Shown in pieces: positions 1-6,680 of a stretch of DNA of 40,859 bases. The position numbers were made by a program, and so were the translations under genes. The notes under the pieces were generated by a model. The model saw nothing but the letters and a program-made list of their open reading frames with translations. It had not been told where the DNA came from and ran no database searches. Source of the stretch: UBA6136 sp041158345 (GTDB taxonomy: Bacteria > Pseudomonadota > Gammaproteobacteria > Methylococcales > Methylococcaceae); assembly GCA_041158345.1 (NCBI GenBank), contig JBEBBO010000016.1, positions 1-40,859 of the forward strand. The letters are read 5' to 3'. How positions within the stretch are numbered: position 1 is the first letter of the stretch; every line of letters starts with the position of its first letter.

Positions 1-32
1 ATTTACAGGAAATATTCTTGAATTTTTCAGTC

Positions 33-64
33 CGTATGTACGGGATATGTATTTTTGTACTACG
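33..64. promoter_or_regulatory. Inverted-repeat operator candidate, copy A (NikR-like)
   Basis: An interrupted inverted repeat: CGTATGTACGG on the left and TGTACTACG on the right, with 12 nt between. Read on the opposite strand, the site at 1041-1072 has the same layout (CGTATGTACGG, 12 nt, TGTAATACG). Two matching long-spaced sites in a locus that encodes a NikR-like regulator suggest its operator; the known E. coli NikR site (GTATGA, 16 nt, TCATAC) has a similar long-spaced GTAT...ATAC form. The gene it would control lies left of the window or is the small gene at 315. Assignment to NikR is inference. Confidence 0.5.
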
Positions 65-314
65 GGATTTGCCGTAGATGGCGATGAAAAATCCCGCGCA
101 TCTCGCTTCGAACTCCCGCTCTAGGACACGCCCTCAAGCATTCAAAATGGAATAAATCTCACCGAGATCTAGCCGAGATAAGGGTTTTTCGAACTATCCG
201 CATAAATAGGCACGCTTTATGCATTGCATGCATTTGTTCCGTGCCCTGTGGCTGTGCATCCAACGATGTAAGCCTCTGGGGTAGCTTTTAAGCGCTCAAC
301 TTTCTCAGGGAAAA
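65..314. other. Gene-free leader with an inverted repeat at 200-222
   Basis: No gene is seen here. The stretch holds a perfect 7-bp inverted repeat GCATAAA (200-206) and TTTATGC (216-222) with a 9-nt spacer, about 90 bp before the ribbon-helix-helix gene, so it could be an autoregulatory operator. It also has ATCTC-ACC-GAGAT at 156-168, with the CCGAGAT half repeated 11 bp on at 173-179, and an ATGCAT repeat at 219-233. No convincing -35/-10 pair could be chosen. Confidence 0.3.
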
Positions 315-563
315 ATGAATTTTGTTGGACAGAACGACCCCACCCATGAAGGGGTATCGAATATGACGGCAAGGAAGCCTGGCAGGCCTAGACGAAAGGG
401 GCCGACCAAGATTCCAATTACGATCCGTCTAGACATGGATGTGCTTCGGGCGCTCAAATTGAGCGGTCCAGGCTGGCAAACACGAGTGAATCATGTGGTC
501 AGAACGTGGATCCTTGATGAGCCCACCAAGGATCATGACTGTGGCAATGAAGAGCCGGACTAA
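315..563 (+). CDS. BrnA-like ribbon-helix-helix DNA-binding protein
   Basis: An 82-residue protein whose core (residues 34-67) reads PITIRLDMDVLRALKLSG followed by PGWQTRVNHVVRTW. This matches the conserved part of BrnA-type antitoxins: a beta-strand of polar residues, then a helix ending in a GPGWQTR-like turn and an N..VR.W helix. BrnA proteins neutralise the BrnT toxin and repress their own promoter. No BrnT-like toxin gene is visible on either side, so this may be an orphan antitoxin or a plain repressor. A basic stretch KPGRPRRKG (residues 21-29) resembles an AT-hook. Start choice is open: ATG at 315 follows CAGGGAAAA, while ATG at 363 (residue 17) follows GAAGGGG and would give a 66-residue protein starting just before the basic stretch. 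The TAA stop overlaps the AAGG of the next gene, so the two are probably co-transcribed. Confidence 0.7.
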   Translation: MNFVGQNDPTHEGVSNMTARKPGRPRRKGPTKIPITIRLDMDVLRALKLSGPGWQTRVNHVVRTWILDEPTKDHDCGNEEPD

Positions 564-572
564 GGTAATCGT

Positions 573-923
573 CTGAAGTTTCTCATCTTCAAATATTTAC
601 TGAGCTCAGCGCTGATCGTCGCCGTATCGGAAGGTGCGCGCCTCGGATACCGCTGGGCTTCCCTGTTTGCCGCGCTCCCCTTTATCTCCACCATCGCTTT
701 GGTATGGATGCGCGCTGAAGGAGTTCCAAACAGCCGAATGGCGGAATTCGCCATCGATACCTTTTGGTATGTGTTGCCGACCATCCCCATGTTTCTGGTC
801 TTTGGTCTTCTTGTCACTCGCGTTGGCTTTGTTGCAGCCCTTTCCACTTCTGTCATTTTGACCCTTGCCCTCTTCATGATCCTTGACTGGATTCTGGCCA
901 ATCAGGGCAAGCCCCTCCGCTGA
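573..923 (+). CDS. DUF3147 family small membrane protein with a CTG start
   Basis: The frame is open from the stop of the preceding gene to TGA at 921-923. It has no ATG until 708, which lies inside the second hydrophobic segment. Starting at CTG 573, 7 nt after AAGG (562-565), gives 116 residues beginning MKFLIFKYLLSSALIVAVSE. That is the usual N-terminus of DUF3147 proteins: a first membrane helix ending in VSEGAR, a second around ASLFAALPFISTIALVW, a third around WYVLPTIPMFLVFGLL, and a fourth near the C-terminus. The function of the family is unknown. A TTG at 699 would drop the first helix and half of the second, so it is a poor choice. Neighbours are the ribbon-helix-helix gene 10 bp upstream and the TonB receptor downstream. 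I am fairly sure of the family and less sure of the exact start codon. Confidence 0.7.
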   Translation: MKFLIFKYLLSSALIVAVSEGARLGYRWASLFAALPFISTIALVWMRAEGVPNSRMAEFAIDTFWYVLPTIPMFLVFGLLVTRVGFVAALSTSVILTLALFMILDWILANQGKPLR

Positions 924-1268
924 GCACAAAGCCCAGACGGAATGCGAAATACATCTCTTTGTGAAGAGCCTTTCCTGTCACTAACCCATTCGATAAATAC
1001 CCAACGAATACACCCGCCTCGAAAAGGATGCGTGATTTAGCGTATTACATTAATTAATTAGCCGTACATACGCTTATTTCCACAGACTTTTTCCTTTAAT
1101 AGTCAAACAAGGTAACGTTGGCATACAGATTGCTCGGGGCACTTCAAAAAGAAGCTCGAAAAATCAACCCAGGCGGAAGGTTATTTCATTCGGTAAGAAG
1201 ATTTAAATAATCCTCACATTAAAACCGGGCCGATCACCTCTTATGCTGCCTCTAACCCCAGTCATGCT
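924..1268 (+). other. Long leader region of the TonB receptor gene
   Basis: This 345-bp stretch has no gene. It contains the operator-like repeat at 1041-1072, which leaves roughly 200 nt between that site and the receptor start. AT-rich sequence at 1075-1103 could hold a promoter, but no good -35/-10 pair stands out. I looked for a cobalamin or NiCo riboswitch core and did not recognise either. Confidence 0.4.
1041..1072. promoter_or_regulatory. Inverted-repeat operator candidate, copy B (NikR-like)
   Basis: CGTATTACA on the left, CCGTACATACG on the right. On the minus strand it reads CGTATGTACGG, 12 nt, TGTAATACG, the same design as the site at 33-64. Outer arms GTAT...ATAC are 30 bp end to end, against 28 bp in the E. 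coli NikR site. It lies upstream of the TonB receptor gene, so it would suit metal-dependent repression of the receptor by the NikR-like protein encoded just after it. Confidence 0.55.
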
Positions 1269-3818
1269 ATGAATTTTTTTAAACCGCTCTTGCCGAATTG
1301 CCCACAAAAAAGCAGCCTGCCACAAATCCGGTTAAGAAAACTCATCGTGATCGGGGCTTCACTTTTGATCATTTGCCTCTTTGGAGGAAACACCTACGCC
1401 GCCGAGCCATCGACACTTGGGGCGTCTCAGGAATCCTCAGCCCGCATCAGCAAGGCAGCAAATCAGCCTCGAAACAAGTCGCATAAGTCCAAGAGGCATA
1501 AGCCCCATCAGGCACTACCCGGTCAAAAGGACCATCACCTCCTCGAAACGCCGAGTCAGGCCCAAAAAAAAGGGACTCCAGACTCTCCGAAAAACTCGAA
1601 ATTCGGGGGAAGAGAACAACGCTCCCAAGCGGATTACAACACCGCACCAAATGAGGAAATCATGGGTCTAAAGATGCTTGGGGAGATCGAGGTCAAGGGG
1701 CGCGCCAATGATCTTCAGGGGATAGCCTCCTCCGCCTCACAAGGTCAGGTCAGCAACGATGATTTCAAATATCGTCCGGTCGCAAGACCCGGCGAACTCA
1801 TCGAAGTTGTTCCCGGCATGATCTCGACCCAGCACAGCGGGACAGGCAAGGCTAATCAGTATTTCCTTCGAGGCTTCAACCTAGACCACGGCACCGACTT
1901 CACGACATGGATCGACGGCATTCCCATGAATCTCAGATCCAATGCGCACGGCCAAGGCTATATGGATCTCAATAGCCTGATTCCCGAACTGGTAGAAACC
2001 ATCGAGTTTGGCAAGGGGCCCTATTACGCGGACCAAGGTGATTTTTCATCGGCAGGTTACGCCAGGATGCTCACCAAAAACCAAATGACTGGTTTTAACA
2101 ACGATGGCACTCAAGGCTATGCCAAATTCGAAGGCGGTCAGTTCGACTTCTACCGAGGCCTTCTGGCTAACTCAAATCGCGTGGGCGACGGTGATCTGTT
2201 GTACGCGTTTGAATACACCGGGTTCATGGGCCCTTGGGTCGTTCCGGAAAACTCTAACAAATACAACGGGATGCTGAAATACAGTTTCGATGTCGATGCA
2301 TGGAAAGTATCTCTGAACGCTAAGTCCTACTACAGTCACTGGGTTGCGACGAATCAAATTCCGATGATGATGCTGGGGCAGTCCTTGACCCCGACCTGCT
2401 GCAATATTCCTGGAATGGATGGCGTTGGACCTGATGGGCGATTTGGGTCGATGAATCCCTCCGATGGCGGCGTAACCAGCCGCTACAGCGGATCAGTCAA
2501 CGCCAAAACCAGTGACAAGGACTCTGCAACAGAACTCAACGTCTACGCCCTGTACTACGACCTCAACCTCTTTTCTGACTTTACTTATTTCTCAGCGAAT
2601 CCGTATCAGGGCGACCAGGTTCATCAGCAGGAGCGTCGCGTTCAAGCCGGTGGAAACGCCGAACAAACCTGGTACCACGTTTTGGAAGGTTTCGACATGG
2701 AGGAAAAGCTCGGCATGCAACTTCGCTATGACGGAATCCGTAATCTGGGGGTAAGCAACACTTATCATCGAATGCCTGTCTTCGACAATCAGTACCTTCC
2801 GCCCAGTCTCTACAACGTGGACGAGACCAGCCTATGGTTCTACGGACAAAATGAAACGCGATGGACGCCGTGGATAAGAAGTGTCACCTCGGCCCGCAGC
2901 GACACCTTTTGGTTTGACGTACAAAGCATTCAACCGGGATTTGCCTACAACTCGGCAAACTCAGGTTCAACTTCCGCCACCATGTTAAGCCCCAAGTTCA
3001 ATCTGGTCTTTGGACCTTGGGAAAAGACCGAACTGTTTGTGAACAGTGGCTATAGCTACCACTCGAACGATGCACGTGGCACCGTCATCCATTACAACCC
3101 GGACGGAAGCAAAGCGGACCCTGTCTCCCCGTTGTCCTGGTCCAGGGGGGCTGAGACAGGCATTCGAACCCAGGCCATAGATGGCCTGAACTCGACGCTG
3201 GCCGTGTGGTTTCTCCAAATGAGCGACGAGTTGGTTTTTGTCGGCGACGCGGGCACCACAGAGAATACTGGAGCCACCACACGACTTGGGGTGGAGTGGA
3301 CCAATTACTATAAACCCATCGATTGGCTGACCTTTGACGCTGACTTTGCCTTTACACAATCACGCTATCGCAATCCGACCGACCCGGGCTGTGAAGGGCC
3401 AAGCATCAATGTGCCGAGCAACGGATGCCTTCCTGGATATTCCGTTCCGAATGCCGTCGGCATGGTCATCACCTCTGGGATGACCCTCAATTTGCCTGAG
3501 GGCTTCTATGGCAGCCTGAGACTCAGAACATTTGGCCAGGACCCCCTCAATAACAACGCCACGGCCTGGCTCGGGACGACCAATATCCTCAACCTGCAAA
3601 CCGGGTGGCAAAACAAAGCCGTCAAGGTCGATGTCGAGGTCTTCAATCTCCTCGATGCGCAAAATAATGACATTGCCTACTGGTATCAATACGGGGTGTG
3701 CAACACCTTCAGTACGGGGCAATGCGGCGGCTCAAACAACGTCACCCAGTACAACAGCACGACATTTCATCCGATCCTGCCTCGTATGGTTCGAGCGGGA
3801 ATTACTCTGAATTTCTAA
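1269..3818 (+). CDS. TonB-dependent outer-membrane receptor, probably for a metal complex
   Basis: An 849-residue protein. A signal sequence (hydrophobic core LIVIGASLLIICLFGG, residues about 25-40, cleavage near TYA-AEP) is followed by an unusually long basic, His-containing linker (about 65-95, with HKSKRHKPHQ and KDHHLL). The plug domain follows from about 135, with EIEVKG as a possible TonB box, RPGELIEVVPGM and the QYFLRGFNLDHGTDF signature. The rest is a beta-barrel rich in aromatic residues, ending in the usual terminal Phe (RAGITLNF). Two Cys pairs sit in predicted loops (TCCN; CEGPS...NGC). Such receptors use TonB energy to import scarce ligands across the outer membrane. The ligand cannot be read from the sequence; the adjacent NikR-like repressor (convergent, 8 bp away) and HupE/UreJ permease suggest nickel or a related metal. 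No clear ribosome-binding site precedes ATG 1269, and ATG 1264 is out of frame. Confidence 0.9.
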   Translation: MNFFKPLLPNCPQKSSLPQIRLRKLIVIGASLLIICLFGGNTYAAEPSTLGASQESSARISKAANQPRNKSHKSKRHKPHQALPGQKDHHLLETPSQAQKKGTPDSPKNSKFGGREQRSQADYNTAPNEEIMGLKMLGEIEVKGRANDLQGIASSASQGQVSNDDFKYRPVARPGELIEVVPGMISTQHSGTGKANQYFLRGFNLDHGTDFTTWIDGIPMNLRSNAHGQGYMDLNSLIPELVETIEFGKGPYYADQGDFSSAGYARMLTKNQMTGFNNDGTQGYAKFEGGQFDFYRGLLANSNRVGDGDLLYAFEYTGFMGPWVVPENSNKYNGMLKYSFDVDAWKVSLNAKSYYSHWVATNQIPMMMLGQSLTPTCCNIPGMDGVGPDGRFGSMNPSDGGVTSRYSGSVNAKTSDKDSATELNVYALYYDLNLFSDFTYFSANPYQGDQVHQQERRVQAGGNAEQTWYHVLEGFDMEEKLGMQLRYDGIRNLGVSNTYHRMPVFDNQYLPPSLYNVDETSLWFYGQNETRWTPWIRSVTSARSDTFWFDVQSIQPGFAYNSANSGSTSATMLSPKFNLVFGPWEKTELFVNSGYSYHSNDARGTVIHYNPDGSKADPVSPLSWSRGAETGIRTQAIDGLNSTLAVWFLQMSDELVFVGDAGTTENTGATTRLGVEWTNYYKPIDWLTFDADFAFTQSRYRNPTDPGCEGPSINVPSNGCLPGYSVPNAVGMVITSGMTLNLPEGFYGSLRLRTFGQDPLNNNATAWLGTTNILNLQTGWQNKAVKVDVEVFNLLDAQNNDIAYWYQYGVCNTFSTGQCGGSNNVTQYNSTTFHPILPRMVRAGITLNF

Positions 3819-3826
3819 TATTGACT

Positions 3827-4285
3827 TTAGGTATGGGGATGCGTGTGAAAGTGGCCATGGTGATGCTGTATCGGCTCATCCTCAATATGAACCGCGATGA
3901 GATTCAGCGCGCTGTGACGAACCCCCGTCTCCGCAGAGACAGCCGCAGCAAACTGTCTGACTTCCCGGGTTTTCCCACGAAGGAAAACGGTTTCAAAAGA
4001 ATCTTCATGATCCAGATGAACATGCATCGACGATATGACCAGATCATGGGCCTGATGCTGAACCTCTGCCAAACGATCAGCCAATCTTCTTTCCTGGTGA
4101 CTAAAGACATACGACAAGGACGCCACGCAGTGAAGTCCATCCTCCGTTCTTAGTCGATGGCTGCCTATTTCTTTCCGGAGTATGTCCCTGATGGCTTCGG
4201 ACCGATTTTCATAGCTCCGCCCCCTGATCAACCGATCAAACTGATCCGCTAAAGATTCATCTATCGAAATCGTAATTCGCTGCAT
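3827..4285 (-). CDS. nikR: NikR-like nickel-responsive repressor with Cys ligand replaced by Ser
   Basis: A 152-residue protein with the NikR layout. The N-terminal ribbon-helix-helix (residues 1-40: MQRITISIDESLADQFD, then NRSEAIRDILR) closely follows E. coli NikR. The C-terminal ACT-like metal domain carries HDL (His80) and MHVH (His88, His90), matching E. coli His76, His87 and His89. The fourth nickel ligand, Cys95 in E. coli (HDDCLE), is Ser96 here (HEDSFE; codon TCT). The tail (140-152) is His-rich: QHHHGHFHTHPHT. NikR proteins bind DNA when metal-loaded and repress uptake genes. The gene is convergent with the TonB receptor and divergent from the HupE/UreJ gene. Loss of the Cys thiolate should weaken square-planar Ni(II) binding, so metal identity or affinity may differ. 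Family assignment is secure; the metal is uncertain. Confidence 0.92.
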   Translation of the reverse strand: MQRITISIDESLADQFDRLIRGRSYENRSEAIRDILRKEIGSHRLRTEDGLHCVASLSYVFSHQERRLADRLAEVQHQAHDLVISSMHVHLDHEDSFETVFLRGKTREVRQFAAAVSAETGVRHSALNLIAVHIEDEPIQHHHGHFHTHPHT

Positions 4286-4367
4286 ATGCCTTGGATTTAT
4301 TTCGTCGAGTCAACATCGGGGCCAAGCCCTTCCACAATCCAATACAAAAAATGTACCAACCAGCCCA

Positions 4368-5480
4368 ATGAATAGACCCAGCAATTTCATTCTGATCGTT
4401 TTTTTACTGATTTCACTCGCCAAAGGGGCGATGGCTCATCCGCCGGGATTAAGCTCCATGGAGGTGACCTCCAGCCCTGCTAACCTCGTAATCAAGGTCA
4501 CATTCGCGACGCAGGATATTGAAGCGCTGATTCCCATGGATATAGACCTGGATGCCGAAGTGACGTCCCAAGAGTTGACCGATGCCAAGCCCGCTATCGC
4601 TGAACTGATTCGTAAAAATCTCCACGTCAAAGTGGATGGGGAACTGATTCAGCCAAATGAAATGCCCGGTGTTGAATTTGATGACCAGAATAATGCTCGT
4701 GTTGCCCTCCTCTACCCGGCTCATCCAAAGGAAGAGCTCAGCATCGAATCAACTTTCCTCAAGCTGTTTCCGGATGGCCACCAACAATTCATTGCGTTTC
4801 GAAGTGATTCGGACACCGTCGTCGCAGAAAAGATGCTGAAAAAAACCGACATGAAATTCAACGTCAGTCTCAGTCAAGACACCAAGAGGGAGACAGTCGC
4901 TGTCTCACTTTGGCCGGCTTTCACTGATTTCGTCAAACTCGGCGTAGAACATATTCTGACGGGCTACGACCACCTTCTCTTTCTCTTTGCGCTGTTGGCC
5001 GTGACGCATAGCTTCTGGCCAGCCCTCAAAATCATCACGTTCTTTACCATTGCCCATTCGATCACATTGGCGCTCGCTGGACTTGAGCTCTTTGAATTGC
5101 GATCAACCATTGTCGAACCTTTGATCGCTCTGACGATTGTGTATGTCAGTGTTGAAAACATGATCCGTGGGGAGCAGGTTTCAGGGAGACACTGGCTGAC
5201 CTTCGGATTTGGTCTAATTCATGGCTTCGGATTTGCAGGAGTTCTAAAGGAGATGGAAATCTCCACAGGAGACTCTGGCATTCTCCTACCTCTCTTTTCA
5301 TTCAACCTGGGAATTGAAAGCGGCCAAATTGCTGTCACCGCAGTGGTTCTGCCATTGATCTGGTGGATAAACAACACCTCGCCTCAAGCTAACCAGATTT
5401 TCAGGGCCGGCTCTGCCCTCATCGCTCTTTTAGGAACGTATTGGTTTCTGGAAAGAGCCCTAGTGAGTTGGTACGGATGA
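4368..5480 (+). CDS. HupE/UreJ-type metal permease
   Basis: A 370-residue protein. It has a signal peptide (residues 1-23, ending AMA) with His as the second mature residue (AHPPG), an N-terminal extracytoplasmic domain of about 160 residues, then a membrane domain of several helices. The membrane part carries the motifs of the HupE/UreJ family: VEHILTGYDHLLFLFALL, AHSITLALA and FGLIHGFGFAGVLKE. The conserved His and Asp residues in these helices are the proposed metal path; the family imports nickel (and perhaps cobalt) for hydrogenase or urease. No hydrogenase or urease gene is in view. The gene is divergent from the NikR-like gene with 82 bp between them. That gap lacks a good copy of the operator-like repeat found at 33 and 1041. 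Confidence 0.88.
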   Translation: MNRPSNFILIVFLLISLAKGAMAHPPGLSSMEVTSSPANLVIKVTFATQDIEALIPMDIDLDAEVTSQELTDAKPAIAELIRKNLHVKVDGELIQPNEMPGVEFDDQNNARVALLYPAHPKEELSIESTFLKLFPDGHQQFIAFRSDSDTVVAEKMLKKTDMKFNVSLSQDTKRETVAVSLWPAFTDFVKLGVEHILTGYDHLLFLFALLAVTHSFWPALKIITFFTIAHSITLALAGLELFELRSTIVEPLIALTIVYVSVENMIRGEQVSGRHWLTFGFGLIHGFGFAGVLKEMEISTGDSGILLPLFSFNLGIESGQIAVTAVVLPLIWWINNTSPQANQIFRAGSALIALLGTYWFLERALVSWYG

Positions 5481-5673
5481 CTTGATTCTGATGTGCCTGC
5501 GCCACGTTGTAACCAAGAACCCAATATGACTGCCTCGGATAAACCCAATTGAGCATGGGCGCCGGACACTTACTCAACCAACGCCAAGAACTTAATCACC
5601 CTCAGGCAAGTCCTATATTGGGGTAGGCCTCCTTTGACCCTATGCCGTCCCCCCTGAAGAGTGAATCAACCTC

Positions 5674-5958
5674 ATGACCGATGACTCATTTAGCATCACC
5701 GCAAGGAACTTGCTCAATCAACTCGAAGAAAGACATGGCGGGCGAAGAATGCCGACTATCGGAAACAAGATCCGCTGGAAGGCCCCTTGGCCCATGTCCA
5801 GAGGCAACACCGTCGCTTGCTTGAAACATAAAGACGGATCGCATTCGATTTCAGCCACAGGAAAAGCGGCTGATGTCACTCGAGAGATCATGGGAAAGGA
5901 GGATGAAATCAAATCGATGGGGGTAAATTTGACTCAATATTCGATCTGGAAATTGTAA
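5674..5958 (+). CDS. Small hypothetical protein
   Basis: A 94-residue, soluble, basic protein that I do not recognise. It has no signal peptide or membrane segment. The first 20 residues could form a helix (FSITARNLLNQLEERHGG), followed by a GNKIRWKAPWPMSRGNTV segment. The single Cys is in VACLKHKDGS. A weak GAAG about 15 nt upstream is the only ribosome-binding hint. It stands alone after the HupE/UreJ gene, separated by 193 bp in which I see nothing. It could be a spurious frame; the absence of a longer competing frame and the even composition make it somewhat more likely real than not. Confidence 0.4.
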   Translation: MTDDSFSITARNLLNQLEERHGGRRMPTIGNKIRWKAPWPMSRGNTVACLKHKDGSHSISATGKAADVTREIMGKEDEIKSMGVNLTQYSIWKL

Positions 5959-5992
5959 GGGAACTGACATTAAGCTGAGCGCTTAACTACCT

Positions 5993-6319
5993 TTAATAGC
6001 GAGATATTTCCCTCCCCTCCGAAAGACACAACGCATTCAATCCCTGTGCCCGACTTTTGAATTCCTCGGTTCTTTGCCCGTCTCCAATCTGTCGGGTCAT
6101 CGACTTCATACAAACTGCTTTTGTATGGGTCTTGTCGGGGTAGAGCCATTTCGTTTTCCCTGTCTCCGGCTTGAATAGCTCCAGCCGTTGAGACGTGAAG
6201 TTAAAAAGATCAACTTCGTGGGTCCGCTTAATGTGCGAATTATGTTTTTTGGGGCTACAGGTCCAGACACGATCTTCGAGATCGACGAACGCCCTTATTT
6301 GGAGGTCCTGACCTCGACA
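5993..6319 (-). pseudogene. Open frame of 108 codons without a start; possible gene remnant
   Basis: This fills the 336-bp gap between the small ORF and yccF. On the minus strand the frame is open from the TGA at 6320-6322 to the TAA at 5993-5995. The text looks protein-like (for example RTHEVDLFNFTSQRLELFK and TGKTKWLYPDKTHTKA), but the first ATG is only at codon 71 (6109) and no GTG or TTG precedes it. Its 5' end overlaps the last codons of yccF in another frame. I do not recognise the family. It may be the truncated end of a displaced gene or a chance open frame. Confidence 0.25.
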
Positions 6320-6669
6320 TCAAATGGGGCCAGAGCGAGAACCGCTAACTTAAGGTGCTGGAGCGCGAAAGGGATGCCGATGATGGTCAGGGCAAGGGAG
6401 AGGCCGAGCGCCACGTGGCTGATAAAGATCCAAAATCCCGCAAGAACCATCCACAAGAGGTTGCCGAGAAACCCAAGCGGACTGGGGTAATGCGGTTCAA
6501 ACACCTTCCCGAAGGGGGCTAGCGCCAAGCCTGCGAGCTTGAAACACTGAAGACCGAAAGGAATACCCACCACGGAAAGGCAGAGGAAAAGGCCCGCTAA
6601 AAGATATTCCAGGGCGGTCAACAGACCGCCACCGAAAATAGCCCAGAGCAGATTGAGAAGAAAATTCAA
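6295..6669 (-). CDS. yccF: YccF-family inner-membrane protein
   Basis: A 124-residue protein with two YccF domains arranged as an internal repeat. Each has a hydrophobic helix followed by a G(I/V)PFxLQxxKLAxLALAPF signature: VVGIPFGLQCFKLAGLALAP near 34-53 and IIGIPFALQHLKLAVLALAP near 97-116. Four membrane helices are likely. The function is unknown. It starts 11 bp after purA on the same strand, so it is probably the last gene of the hfq-purA transcript. The stop overlaps the 5' edge of the start-less frame beyond it. Confidence 0.88.
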   Translation of the reverse strand: MNFLLNLLWAIFGGGLLTALEYLLAGLFLCLSVVGIPFGLQCFKLAGLALAPFGKVFEPHYPSPLGFLGNLLWMVLAGFWIFISHVALGLSLALTIIGIPFALQHLKLAVLALAPFDVEVRTSK

Positions 6670-6680
6670 CTGTCGAAGGC

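Noticed and set aside
3698..4153. 151-codon plus-strand frame after the TonB receptor
   Set aside because: It overlaps the receptor end and is antisense to the NikR-like gene.
4286..4367. NikR operator between the NikR-like gene and the permease gene
   Set aside because: Only loose half-site matches (ATAC, TGTACC) were found and their spacing does not fit the 30-32 bp design.
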